From the NCBI GenBank assembly GCA_905331475.1, contig CAJNYU010001934.1, positions 1 to 64,000 of the forward strand: a stretch of DNA of 64,000 nucleotides, read 5' to 3'. The notes under the pieces were generated by a model, which was not told where the DNA came from, made no database searches, and saw nothing but the letters and a program-made list of their open reading frames with translations. Position 1 is the stretch's first letter. Every line of letters starts with the position of its first letter. A program made the position numbers and the translations under genes. This DNA is from Rotaria socialis. Its lineage: Eukaryota > Rotifera > Eurotatoria > Philodinida > Philodinidae. Shown here piece after piece: positions 11,628 through 22,393 of this stretch.

Positions 11628-13505
11628 ATGTTTTTATTCTTAATTTTATTTATTCTACTAAATTCAATAAACTCCTGTCCATTAACTGATAATTATTTGT
11701 CACGCTGTCATTGTGAAATCTTAACCAATGGCGAATCATACATTAAATGCCACGAAAAAACTCTCAATGAAGTACCAATATTTAAACGTTCATTTCCATA
11801 TGATAGACTTATACTAGCAAATAACAATATTAAAAATTTAACACGTTCAGCATTTGATACAATAAAAACGATTCGACGAATTAATTTAGAAAATAATTCA
11901 ATATCATTTATTGATAATGATTTATTACGTTTATTGGGAAATTATTTAGAAGAATTAGTTATCACTGGCGATAATATTATAAATTCATTAGAATTTTTAA
12001 CACGTTACCCATTGAAAAATTTACGTATACTTAAACTTCATAGATTTAATTTAAGTGAAGTCAATCTTGAAAATGTTTTTCTCAATATGACTAAACTTGA
12101 AATTCTTTCTTTACCTTCATGTCAATTAAAGCAAATTCCAAATTTAAAAAATATTCATCAATTAGATTTAGAAAATAATCAAATATCGAATACAGTACAT
12201 TTATCAAGATCATATGTACATTTGAATTTAGCGAAAAATTTCATTTCATCAATTATCTTAGAAAATAATACACAATTAATATCTTTAAATTTAACAGAAA
12301 ATATTCTAAGTCAATTTTCAATGGATTCAATAGAAAATGAAAATTTACAAGATATAAATTTAAGTCAAAATTATCTATCATCATTTAATTTCTCAATATT
12401 AAATGATCAATTATTAAACCTTAATTTAAATTCTAATCATTTATTATCGTTAAATTTAATTGTTATACCAACAAATTTATTATCATTATCAATAAGTAAT
12501 AATTTAATTAAACAAATTAAATTTTCAAATCGATATTCATCATTAGTCAATCTGGATTTAAGTTCCAATCAATTAAAATCTATTGAAAAACATTTTCTAT
12601 TTGAAAAATTAAATTATTTAAATCTTGAAAATAATCCACTTGATTGTAATTGCCAATTAGAATGGTTAAAAACGTTAATATTACATCAAACTAAATTAAA
12701 TGCTACAACATGGACGTGCCGATCAAATGTATCTCCTATATCATTTCTTTCAGCTGATTTTCAATGTGCATCAGTTAGTATTCCTCGTGTTCAAACATTC
12801 AATATTTCCTATGTAAAAATATCAATTCAATATGGTCTTTATATACAATGGTCAATTGTTGATGATAAGAATATACTAGATTATTTACAAATAAGTATTT
12901 CAGAACCATTTTATCTTTCACCAAAAATTTCACCAAATCAAACGGAAATATTTCTATCAAATCAAATTAAATTAAATCAACAATATCATTTATGTCTCAT
13001 TTTATTACATAAATATGCACGTGATAAGTATTGTCGAGTATTTCAAACCGATAAACTTATTATTCTGACGTCAAATGAAATAATACTTGAAAGAAATGAA
13101 CAGAATGCCATACAAACAAAAGATCACATTGATATTAATTTATTTATTATGTTAATCGGCTCATGTATTGGCGGTTTCATTACATTTATTTTGATATTAA
13201 CATGCTTTTATTTATGCATTCAAATTCATAAATATAAGCTAAAGAAAAATAAGGATAAAACTATTTCATATTATACAAAAAATTCGAATCTACATTATCC
13301 TATCTATCATACACACTCAATAACATGTCCATATCATCATGAAAATCTATCAAATTCAACAGATACTAGTCAGATTGATACGTCATTATCAACAACAAAT
13401 TTAAAACATATTTATCAAACAATCGATAATCATGATTATTCAAGTTTAACAGGAGAAAGTCAAGTATTTGATTTATGGAATCAATCACTAAAACACAAAA
13501 GATAG
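11628..13505 (+). CDS. leucine-rich-repeat single-pass membrane protein (LRR-1)
   Basis: A 625-aa type I membrane protein. A signal peptide (MFLFLILFILLNSINS) is followed by an LRRNT-like Cys cluster (CPLTDNYLSRCHCEI), about a dozen leucine-rich repeats (NNNIKNLTRSAFD, LNLENNPLDCNCQLEWL), an LRRCT cap with CNCQLEWL near residue 340, an extracellular region of 130 or so residues, a membrane helix at about 505-528 (LFIMLIGSCIGGFITFILIL) and a 100-residue Ser/Thr/Tyr-rich tail. The architecture fits adhesion or receptor LRR proteins; ligand unknown. The coding sequence has no intron, but TTCTATTCTTCAG directly precedes the ATG, a strong 3' splice site, so an untranslated first exon probably lies upstream. 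AATAAA at 13610-13615. Confidence 0.88.
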   Translation: MFLFLILFILLNSINSCPLTDNYLSRCHCEILTNGESYIKCHEKTLNEVPIFKRSFPYDRLILANNNIKNLTRSAFDTIKTIRRINLENNSISFIDNDLLRLLGNYLEELVITGDNIINSLEFLTRYPLKNLRILKLHRFNLSEVNLENVFLNMTKLEILSLPSCQLKQIPNLKNIHQLDLENNQISNTVHLSRSYVHLNLAKNFISSIILENNTQLISLNLTENILSQFSMDSIENENLQDINLSQNYLSSFNFSILNDQLLNLNLNSNHLLSLNLIVIPTNLLSLSISNNLIKQIKFSNRYSSLVNLDLSSNQLKSIEKHFLFEKLNYLNLENNPLDCNCQLEWLKTLILHQTKLNATTWTCRSNVSPISFLSADFQCASVSIPRVQTFNISYVKISIQYGLYIQWSIVDDKNILDYLQISISEPFYLSPKISPNQTEIFLSNQIKLNQQYHLCLILLHKYARDKYCRVFQTDKLIILTSNEIILERNEQNAIQTKDHIDINLFIMLIGSCIGGFITFILILTCFYLCIQIHKYKLKKNKDKTISYYTKNSNLHYPIYHTHSITCPYHHENLSNSTDTSQIDTSLSTTNLKHIYQTIDNHDYSSLTGESQVFDLWNQSLKHKR

Positions 13506-14754
13506 TTTTGTTTTTTTCTTCGATTTCTTTTTCTTTTTATACATCCGGATGAATAGACTTGATATGTTAATTTATATATGTATGCTTTTTTTCCTCTTCG
13601 TCTTGTACAAATAAAATGGAAATTTTTGCTTGTCGTTATTTGATTCTCAAGAGAATAAATGAAAAGAATAGTAGAGCTGATCTCTTGAGTATGTATAATG
13701 ACATTGTCGATGACGATATACATTTCTTCGAAACAGCAAATTAGTTTTAACAATGAATACGTTAGATAAATAAAATTGAATTATTGTTAGTTTTTGTCAA
13801 AATAGAACTAACATTTTATTTAATAATTAAAATGAATCTTAAAATAATGACTCTTGCGTTCTATTTCTTTTATCGCTATTCATCATCTGAACAGATGGAA
13901 AAACATTACATACGAATGACCGAGTAATCAATAGCATCGCTGTTTCTTCTTGAACAAAATTTTATGTTGATGATTGAAATGAAAAATAAAAAATGCCGGA
14001 CATGTCGTTGATAACGAAAGCCACATTCTATTATCCCTAATATACTTATTACTAAACAATTCCGCATACAGCCTAAAAGTGAAAAATAGAGTAGTTCTTT
14101 TCTAATTTGTTGAAATGAACTGATTTACCGTCAGATAATAGACGATAATTGCAGGTTTTTTTTTGATTTGATTCATAACTGATTATTTTATGTAAATAAT
14201 TGAAGTTCAGTACTATCTACTAATATGATCTTGTACTACGCCTACACTTATAGTAGTCAAACACAGTTGAGTCAAAAATATAAAATTACGAGATGAAAAA
14301 GATTTCCGTTTTTTTATTAATTAGATTTTTTTCGAAGTCACAATATTAGAAACAGTTGAATTGTTCAGGAACTTTACAGTTATCTGATACTGTTTTGTAT
14401 TTCAAATTTAGCATCGTTGTTGATTGATCAAGTCGATTAAAAGAAAATTTTGATTTTTGTCTTTAAACATTGACGGCGCAGCCTTTTTAAAAGAAAATTT
14501 ATTATGAATAAAACACGAAATGGAATGTAAAATTGTAAATTTTCTCACATTGCATTAAAGTGATCCTATGGGTTTGCATGATGTGTGAAACAAAAAAAAA
14601 AGTCTTTAGTTTTTTTATTAAATTTTACTAATAACTACGAAAGACTTGTGTATTTTATACAAAAAAATCTTTCTTTTCAGTTTATAACTATAAATATCGA
14701 AGATTAATATATATTTTTCTTTTTGTTATATTTAAATTGTTACGTTAATTTTAT
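13506..14754. other. intergenic between convergent genes
   Basis: Holds the 3' UTR of the LRR gene (AATAAA at 13610-13615) and the downstream region of the cyclophilin gene on the other strand. No coding exon was recognised. Confidence 0.6.
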
Positions 14755-16223
14755 TTATTGAAGTGAACCACAATTTGCAATCTTAACTTCTCGGGATACC
14801 TCACCATTATCTGATCCACTCATTTCTAGATCGTTCAATAAATGAAAGCCTTGTAAAACTTGTCCAAAAACAACATGTTTCCTATCTAAATGTGGACATG
14901 GAGCAAATGTAATAAAAAATTGACTTCCATTTGTATTTGGGCCACTATTTGCCATTGACAAAAGACCAGCACGATCATGTGTATATGGAAAACCTTCATC
15001 ATCAAATTTTTCTCCATAAATTGAATAGCCACCTGTGCCATTTGATTTTTCGAAATCTCCAGCTTGAGCCATAAAACCTGGAATAATTCGATGGAAGTAT
15101 GATAGCCGGAAGCCAAAACCATGATCATTTAAACATAATGATAGAAAATTTTGTGCTGTACGTGGTAAGACATTACGAAAGAGTTCCATAACAAGACGAC
15201 CTCGTGAATCACCATCGATTTCAATATCGAAATAGACAACTGGATTGGAGTCATGCTTCATAGGCATCTGAGTACTGGCACTATGTCTATAGATAGAAGA
15301 AGAAAAGAAATGAATTTTTTTTTCTTTTTTTATCTAAAAAATCTTTCTTCTTACACTTGTTTTTCAGGAGGAGCCGAAATCACTTGCTGCTGTTGCTGTT
15401 GCTGATACGCGTTGACAACTGGAGCAGCAGAAGATACTTGCTGTTGATCAGCAAGCTTTGTTGATCCACTTTTTCTATGAATCGAGAATAATAATTCAAG
15501 AGCTACGGAACAGACATTGAAATTTAATTTACCGTTCTTCAGTTACTTTTTCACTATCAGTATGTTTGCTACTTTCACCATGACCATGTTTTGATGAACG
15601 TTTTTTATGTTTTTTCTTATGTTTTTTCTCTTCAGCTGTTCCATCTGTATTTGATTGTGAAGCACTTGTTGATACGGTTAAATTACTAGTATTTGGTGCT
15701 TCACCTAAATAAATCAAAGTACATTGTTGTTTCGCCAAAAAGAACGTCTATCAATGGACTTTTTTTTACCTCCGACGATAGGCGGTTGTGTTGGTACTGT
15801 TCCAGGTGCTGTTGGTTGGCCATCTAAATTTTGATAAACATACGTTGGTTGACCGTTTGTTGGTATAGGAACATAATCAGTAATGGGGCGAACAAATTTT
15901 TTATAATAATCATCAATACTCGAATTATTATATTGACGAACAAAAGTCGATCCACGCTGATAGGAAACATTGGCATCATCTGGCGATGACCATTTTGCAT
16001 TTGATTCATCGAGTGATGGTGGAGCATACCCGCCAATATCAATGGGTATTTGTTGTTGTTGTTGTTGCTGTTGTGGAAATTGAAATGATCCAAAATCAAA
16101 ATTTTGTCGTAATTGTGAGTCTTGTTGTGATGGCACAGAATTGAGAGAAAGACCGGCTAAATTTTGTGTTAATATATTTTCATTATATTGTGGTGGATAG
16201 CTATAGACGTGATTTGAGAACAT
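14755..16223 (-). CDS. cyclophilin-type peptidyl-prolyl isomerase with Q-rich N-terminal region
   Basis: Four exons: 15770-16223, 15533-15704, 15355-15474 and 14755-15286, totalling 425 aa in phase, with introns of 58-68 nt. Residues 1-150 are Gln/Pro/Tyr-rich with a polyQ run; 152-209 are Lys/His-rich (HKKKHKKRSSKHGHGESSKH), probably nuclear-targeting; a second polyQ stretch follows. The cyclophilin domain occupies about 260-425: FHRIIPGFM contains the catalytic Arg, and GPNTNGSQFFI, KHVVFG and IANCGSLQ are canonical. Where cyclophilin A has Trp121 (the main cyclosporin contact) this protein has His in CPHLDRKHVVFG, as in the RanBP2 domain, which predicts weak cyclosporin binding. The role is prolyl isomerisation, perhaps in RNA processing given the basic region; that part is inference. 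Confidence 0.87.
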
Positions 16224-16958
16224 AGTTGACCGTTTAAACTTTAACTATGAGTTACAATGAATCGTCCTCTTTCTCTTTTTTTTTTAACGATATTGGAAAT
16301 ATGACGAGTAATACACTTTGCGGGTAACGAATGAATGATATGGTCCGTTGAACAAGCGAACACCGTGTATAGATATCAACTGACTTTTGCCCGTCTTCAT
16401 CAAAAGAGAAAAAAATGCGAAATTATCAACAACGATCAACTGTCATTTTGGATGAGCTACGAACATCGATCATACTTTTATCTTTATATGCCTTTGCGTG
16501 AAACGTTTGGTCATTTATGTAATCTAATCGTTCGAATGGCTATTTAAGTGCATCATTCAACATGAAATAATCAAAAGAAAGTCAATGTTCTTGTTTCTTC
16601 TTTTTTATCAGTAATATTTTGCATACAATGATGTGATCATTTGATTTCTAACGCAACGAATCATTATCTTCTACGTGCATTTTCAAAATATGAATTGTTT
16701 AAATTTTGATATAATGTAAAAGTTCTGCTCGATAAAAAATGTCTTCAAAAAAAGAACCTAGCTATTAAAAGAACAAGAAAAAGAAACGAGATTTAATTTT
16801 TTTTCCGTCATCTGCAGACGTCACAGAAAATAAAATAAAACATTTTCGTCTTTTTCTGTACATTTGCATCAATTCTATGGCATTGTAATTGTCAACAGAA
16901 GAAAGTGAATTTTATAATGCAGAACATTTAAACAAAATCCTTACTTGTATAGCATTGA
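16224..16958. other. intergenic between divergent genes
   Basis: Upstream region shared by the cyclophilin gene (-) and the small membrane protein gene (+). A 70-codon open frame at 16335-16547 has no splice or codon support and is not called. No clear regulatory motif was recognised. Confidence 0.5.
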
Positions 16959-17318
16959 ATGAGAAAGTGGTACTTTACTATTTGGTATGTTTGCATTTTT
17001 TCAAATGTCACATGGTCATAACAGAAATAAATTTCATCTATTACTTGATGTAGTCGACGTCGGCCGTTCTCTGCTCGATACTATCAAGTATTTGGACGAG
17101 AACCTCAATATCCATGTTGGTTAGTATTGTTACATTTCATAGTTGGTAGTTTTAAATGCATAATATATTATGGTCTAATTCTTCTACTTATCAAATGGTA
17201 TTTATGGCCAAGTATAGCACCGGGTCTAGCAAAATATTCAATTGTTCAAACAACTCTTAATCGTTCATCATCTCTTGTTGATCGTCTAAGAGCAAATAGA
17301 AAACTACCATTAGAATGA
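16959..17318 (+). CDS. small single-pass membrane protein, 96 aa
   Basis: Two exons, 16959-16984 and 17054-17318, joined through a 69-nt intron with a gtatgt donor and a gatgtag acceptor; phase closes exactly to 97 codons including the stop. The N-terminus is basic (MRKWYFTICRRRPFSARYYQ), then come a Tyr/Trp-rich stretch and one long hydrophobic segment (about residues 32-60), then a polar tail ending in DRLRANRKLPLE. The basic N-terminus and single helix fit a mitochondrial inner-membrane or ER protein, but no family was recognised. An AATAAA follows at about 17345. The match of start, splice sites and phase makes the gene credible; function unknown. Confidence 0.62.
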
Positions 17319-18465
17319 ATTTATGTTGACTTTTCTCCGTTCGAATAAAGAATTGAAATAAATGACAGTCGAAAAGATACATTTTTCAACATTTATTTAG
17401 TTTCTACAAACATCGAACTTATTTAAACTTTTCTATTGATGCCATTTAATAGATTTTCACAGTGTAAGCAATAGAATTATCGCTCTGAAGAGTGAACCGT
17501 TAAATACAGTTCACCATCGGTTCTTATTGTCGATCTCGTTCGATTCCCTCAACAACGCATTCGTCCTTTTGTTTTTAATGACTATTTACAACAGAAATGT
17601 TAAACATCATTGTACTTCGACGATAGAATTTATTTGATAAATCGATATACGAGATAAGTTGTTATCGAATGAACATAGTCGATTCACGAAAAGAAATGTT
17701 ATCCTATGTAATATTCGAATCATTGTATACTATATTTCATTCATGTAATAAGATAATTTTGTCTGCTTTTCAATGATGCGTCTTAGAGCATAACCTGCGA
17801 ACAATATAAATGACATTGTTAAAACGAAAATGAACAGAACATTTGCAGAATACTTTCTTTTTATGTCGCATAAGAAAATTAGAGTAGTAGAAAATTCGCA
17901 TGAATCTAGTATACGAAAAACAAAACTATTGAGAGGCAAAATATTCGAATTCGTGAATGCCAACATGGATGAACTGTGTGAAGAAAAATTCCTCTTTCAT
18001 TCTATTATTTATTGGATATTATTTGAAATTGATTGTTTATCTTCACAATACTAAAAATTTTGTTTATTTGATATTGCTTTATGATTTATTTGAATAAATG
18101 CAAAAAAGAATTTAACAATATTGAAGAAAAATTTCGATGCATTGTATGAGAAAAACATACACGAAAAAAAACACAGCACACACACACACACACACGTATT
18201 AAAACAAAATGGACGAAGGACTAAGACATAAAAAAAAAACACGTAAATTGAGACAATTTTTCAACAAGGACAAAACTAAATACACTCTTCTTTTTTTTGT
18301 TTTTTTTAGCTATTTTATACATTTTTTTTATTTTTTTTTGTTCTGTTTTTATATGGCACAGATTTGAAATTCTAATATACAACTACAATATACATTCCTC
18401 ATATTTTATTTTTAGTCGATGTTTAATAGTTAACAAATATTATTTGTGCAGGTCGCCTCGGTGAG
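17319..18465. other. intergenic, low-complexity
   Basis: AT-rich, with a (CA)n run near 18177-18195 and poly-T tracts 18290-18340. Short open frames here look spurious. Nothing functional recognised. Confidence 0.5.
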
Positions 18466-18600
18466 CGCCGAACTGTAATAGAGGGCCTCGCCTGCGTTCT
18501 GTCGACCGCACACTGTCTAGCGCGCCTTCACTCTGTACAATCATCTCCTAATTCGGAGTGTGTCGCTGCTCACACCTCGCCACCATTATTTCTTCTAGTA
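18466..18600 (-). other. GC-rich island in the 3' flank/3' UTR of the bZIP gene
   Basis: About 130 bases conspicuously richer in G and C than everything around them, roughly 100-230 bases after the bZIP stop codon on that gene's strand. It contains short inverted pairs (GCCTCG and CGAGGC types). No tRNA, 5S rRNA or snRNA signature was recognised and no frame is long enough to call. It could be a structured 3' UTR element or a small RNA. Confidence 0.4.
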
Positions 18601-18693
18601 AATAATAAGCTTGGCTCATCGCATATATACGAACACTGTTCGTTTCACTGTTGCGAGTTTCGTCCTGTCCCTTCAAATCACTTCTTCGCATCC

Positions 18694-20472
18694 TTAACTT
18701 TTAGCATTCAACATTTTCATACGCAATTTTAAAGGCATCATATCACCTCGAGGTTCATTTTGTTGTGTATGACTTGAGGCTGTATTGATTTGTTCTGCAA
18801 CACAGTTTGACGGTTGTTGTAATGGTGGCATCGGAAAAGAGTTATTGGATGATGTTGAAAAATAGTTCATTAATGTTTTTAATTGATTCAATGAATTAAT
18901 ATTATCTTGATGATGAAAATTTTCACCTTGTATTTGTTGTTGATTATTACTATGATAATCAATTGTAGCTCGTGGAGGATTTGATTTACGTAATAAACCA
19001 TTGATCACTGATTGACAAACAGATTGAAGTGCTGTTTGTTGTTCAACTGGTGATGGTGGAGGTGGAGGTGGTTTATTTAATGAAAGTAAAGTCATAGCTG
19101 CTTCATCCCATTTTTGTTGTTGTTGTTGTTGATGATGCTGCTGTTCATCGTCTTGTTGTAATTGATTGAAACTTCTTTTCAATGATGTTATATTTGGTTT
19201 AGATTCAGTTGGTGACACAGTTGTTAATAGACGCGATGATGTTACAGTATCTTGTTGTTTAGTTTTAAGAATTTGATTAGCAAGAATTTGTAATAATGAT
19301 TCATTTGGTGGTGTTGGTGATGGTATTGGTGTTAATGGTGATGGACTTTTATTTGATGCCGTTGTTAATAAATTACCTGTTTTCACTTCTGTTCGACTTA
19401 AATCAACAGCACCATTATTATTACCAAGTAATTGATTGTAAAGTAATGGATATTGAACACGTGTATTTAATGAATTGTCATCGGTTGTTGTTGATTCAAT
19501 TTCATCATCATCATGTGTTTCAGATGCTGATGAATTTTTTGGTCTTGTGGATAGTGATGAATAATCATCATCATCGCTGATGAGATTACGTGGACCAAGA
19601 ATATTGGATGCTGATGTTGCTGGTTTAAGACAAATATGGCCAAGACGTTGTTCTTCTTCAAATAGACTTTCCATTTCTGTTTCATTCATATTTAAACGTG
19701 ATAACATTAAAGTAAGTTTAGCTTTTAGTGCATCGTTTTCATTTGATAATTCAACAACTTTTGTTTCTAGTTAAGATAAAAAAATGCGTTTTTGCTTTAT
19801 TGAATTGTATGAATAGAATAAAAAAATTCTTCTTACCTAATACAATATCATTGAGACGTCGTTTCTCACGTGAACGTTTAGCAGCTAAATTATTTTTCCG
19901 ACGTCTTTCCCAATAATGATTGTCTTTCATTTCATTTGGAATAAAATCACGTCGTTTTCTTGCTGGTATAACATCTTTACGAAGTAACAGTTGAGTTAAA
20001 AATTCTTTATCAACACATTGTGGTCCAGCTGTTGTTACAACTTTAACAATTTCACGATCACTCGTTGAATTTGAACGTGAATCTGCTGCTGATATTAATG
20101 ATACTTGCGAAGGAGGTTCATTTGACATTGACATACTTTTTCTTTAAATTGAAAAAGAAAATTAATTAATGTATTAAACTAAATCGAATAGAACCTACTT
20201 GATTCGCTTTATTTGTGATTCTAATGTTAAATCAGATGGAGATGCTGCTGTTGTTGATGATGATGATATTTGTTGCTGAGTTAAAGCATATAGCATATTC
20301 AATTGGGATTGCAAATCATTGCCAAGCAAATGAGGTGAACGTACAAATGGAGATGTTGATGAACGTAGGAGATCATTCGTTTGCATTTTCTATTATTATA
20401 AGTGGAAAATATTTGTTTTCATTCTTGAATATTTAAAGAAATCAAGAAACAAACCTGAATGCTAGTCATCAT
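18694..20472 (-). CDS. NFIL3-like: NFIL3/E4BP4-like bZIP transcription factor
   Basis: Four exons: 20455-20472, 20199-20389, 19837-20135 and 18694-19766; phases close to 526 aa. A second ATG at 20386 also lies in frame. The basic region (about residues 131-162) reads [20 protein letters not shown] then [16 protein letters not shown], the E4BP4/PAR signature, and the zipper continues across the intron as [20 protein letters not shown]. The long C-terminal part is Gln-, Ser- and Pro-rich (poly[20 protein letters not shown]), typical of regulatory regions. The family (NFIL3 in vertebrates, vrille in flies) binds TTAYGTAA-type sites and often represses, with roles in circadian and developmental control. 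The upstream region holds three nuclear-receptor-like palindromes. Identity as an NFIL3-class bZIP is firm; orthology is inferred. Confidence 0.9.
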
Positions 20473-20679
20473 TATTCTTGACGAATAATACTAGTGATGA
20501 AACACGTCTATTCGCGTCGGACTCGGATACGAAACTGACCTTTCTTTTTCTCTACATTTTACTTATTTAGTTCTCTCTTTCTCTCTTTTTCTCTCATTGC
20601 CCTAGTTCACTCATTTATATTATTCAGGACAAAGAGCAATAAGAAGGATGTATGGACATGTCTGCGGTCATTAGAGGCT

Positions 20680-20694
20680 AGGTCAGTATGACCC
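20680..20694. promoter_or_regulatory. IR3 palindrome (nuclear-receptor response element type), site 1
   Basis: AGGTCA, spacer GTA, TGACCC: two AGGTCA-type half-sites as an inverted repeat with a 3-base spacer, 208 bases upstream of the bZIP start codon. This is the arrangement bound by steroid/estrogen-receptor-type dimers. The match is seen directly; binding is inferred. Confidence 0.5.
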
Positions 20695-20994
20695 TCTTCT
20701 TCTATTTGCTTGATCGTTATGCTCCCATTCTCTCTCTTATGAGTATCGACATGCACAATATTCTCTCGTCAGACATTGGCTATTGTGTATGCTCATTGAC
20801 CTTATATGTATATTTGCTCTTTTTCCCTATCGTGTTCATGATCAAATGTTCTTTGAGTCTGTAGCTATATGTACGAATGGCCAGAGGAAAGAGAATCAAG
20901 AGCAATTATCGAACGGATGACCGACAACATGATGTGATGACCTTCTTCATCTTTTCTATATCCACGATTAAAAGATAGAAAAAGAGAGAGAAAT

Positions 20995-21009
20995 AGGTCA
21001 GTATGACCA
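20995..21009. promoter_or_regulatory. IR3 palindrome, site 2
   Basis: AGGTCA, spacer GTA, TGACCA, about 520 bases upstream of the bZIP start. Same spacer sequence as site 1. Confidence 0.5.
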
Positions 21010-21278
21010 GATAAATAATAACGAGAAAAAAAATGATTGTTTCAATTAAAACGTCTTTTCTTAAATGTTATTTAAATCTCATCAATCTTATTTGAAAATT
21101 TAATCGAAAAACAAGTGCATCGAAATATTCAATAGATTTTTTTTTCTAAGATCTGTCTATGAAAATGAATTGATAATATAGGTTATGGTAGTGTTTGTTC
21201 AATCGTTTCTTTATTCTCGGTTATGACCTTATTATGGGTTGTTCATGATGTTCATTGTCTATATATGTCCACATAAGG

Positions 21279-21293
21279 AGGTCAAACTGACCG
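21279..21293. promoter_or_regulatory. IR3 palindrome, site 3
   Basis: AGGTCA, spacer AAC, TGACCG, about 810 bases upstream of the bZIP start. Additional lone TGACC half-sites occur near 20798, 20924, 20938 and 21225. Confidence 0.5.
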
Positions 21294-21358
21294 ACATAAT
21301 TTCTTTCTCATTATTCTTAAGTACACAACTGTTAGTGAGTATGTTTCGGTCACACAAT

Positions 21359-21781
21359 TAGACATGGACGATTCGGAATCGGAATCGGCGATTCCGATTC
21401 TAAAAAAAAAATTAAACTTGGCGATTCCGATACGATTCTAAAATATATTAAAGCCGATTCCAAAAAAAGCTGACTTTACCCATGTCTAGTCAGAAAAAGA
21501 AATTATATCTTGTTTACATTGTACAGTGTTGTTTCATTCACTTTCGTGCAAAACAAATAATATACTATAATAAATTCAAAAATAACGTCAATAAAAAGTA
21601 CTTTGATACATCTGTACAGAAAGAAAAAACAATCTCTGTAGATCTCTAAAATGACGATTCCAATTCCGATTCCGATTCTTAAAAAAATTAAACTTGGCGA
21701 TTCCGATACGATTCTAAAATATATTAAAGCCGATTCCAGTACGATTCCGATTCCAAAAAAAGCTGACTTTGCCCATGTCTA
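21359..21781. mobile_element. non-autonomous hAT-like element with 8-bp target duplication
   Basis: A 423-bp insertion with terminal inverted repeats TAGACATGG (21359-21367) and CCATGTCTA (21773-21781), flanked on both sides by CACACAAT (21351-21358 and 21782-21789). An 8-bp target duplication with TAG...CTA-type ends is characteristic of the hAT superfamily. The interior contains no transposase, but two copies of a block built from GATTCCGATTC-like units (about 21365-21489 and 21652-21781). The first block ends with its own internal CCCATGTCTAG, so a 131-bp mini-element with both ends sits at the left. The intact duplication suggests a fairly recent insertion. Confidence 0.85.
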
Positions 21782-21789
21782 CACACAAT

Positions 21790-22393
21790 ATGTTAGTTTG
21801 CTTGACCGATAATAAATGATAGTCTAGATGTTTTGTTCTTCTGTGCATGATATATAATAAATGAATACATAAATAATTTTCTTTAGTAGAATGAGCAATA
21901 TTCGTAATCTTACTAAGATTATGTGTACAATATTCATTGAAATACTGTATTGTATCGTATCAAGAAGATTTACAACCGAGAAAAACAAAACTGGATGCCT
22001 AGAAAATTATGGAAACGTTAAAAATACTACACGTGCAAATCTATTTGCGTATATTTATCACCAACATGTGTCACAAGGCATAAAGATCTACGTGGCAATA
22101 GGCTGCAATCGATTTCCCTAAAACTTAGTAATCGACTATTGCGTATATAGTTGTTTTTTGTCATCTCTAACATTTATGTCAGGTTTTTCTTATGTGTGTG
22201 TAACATGCGTGATATCGACGCAAAGAAAGCACAAGAAAAGATCAGATGATGCTATTTGCCTGGAATAGAAAGAAAAAAAAAATACAAGGTCAAAGGCTAG
22301 TACAAACTATTGCCTATAAATATTTGTACGGAAAAATATGATGATGTAAAAAAAACGCATCAACATACTACTCTGTAATACACACCGAAAAAA
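21790..22393. other. intergenic, upstream of ankyrin/SOCS gene
   Basis: A 76-codon open frame at 21891-22121 has no recognisable domain and is not called. Probably the promoter region of the following gene. Confidence 0.45.

Larger units (their letters stand above)
20473..21350. other. upstream region of the bZIP gene
   Basis: About 880 bases without a gene, holding pyrimidine tracts (20574-20605) and the cluster of GGTCA/TGACC motifs described separately. Likely promoter/enhancer of the bZIP gene. Confidence 0.45.

Noticed and set aside
17490..17560. A tRNA-like segment (TTCGATTCC)
   Set aside because: Only a T-loop-like string is present; no acceptor or anticodon stem could be paired.
17730..18054. 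Overlapping frames on both strands (17730-17966 and 17830-18054)
   Set aside because: Mutually overlapping, AT-driven, with no conserved motif.
18466..18600. 5S rRNA or snRNA in the GC-rich island
   Set aside because: No match to the conserved boxes of those RNAs on either strand; kept only as an unexplained feature.
21891..22121. 76-codon frame upstream of the ankyrin gene
   Set aside because: No domain, no splice context and ordinary intergenic composition.
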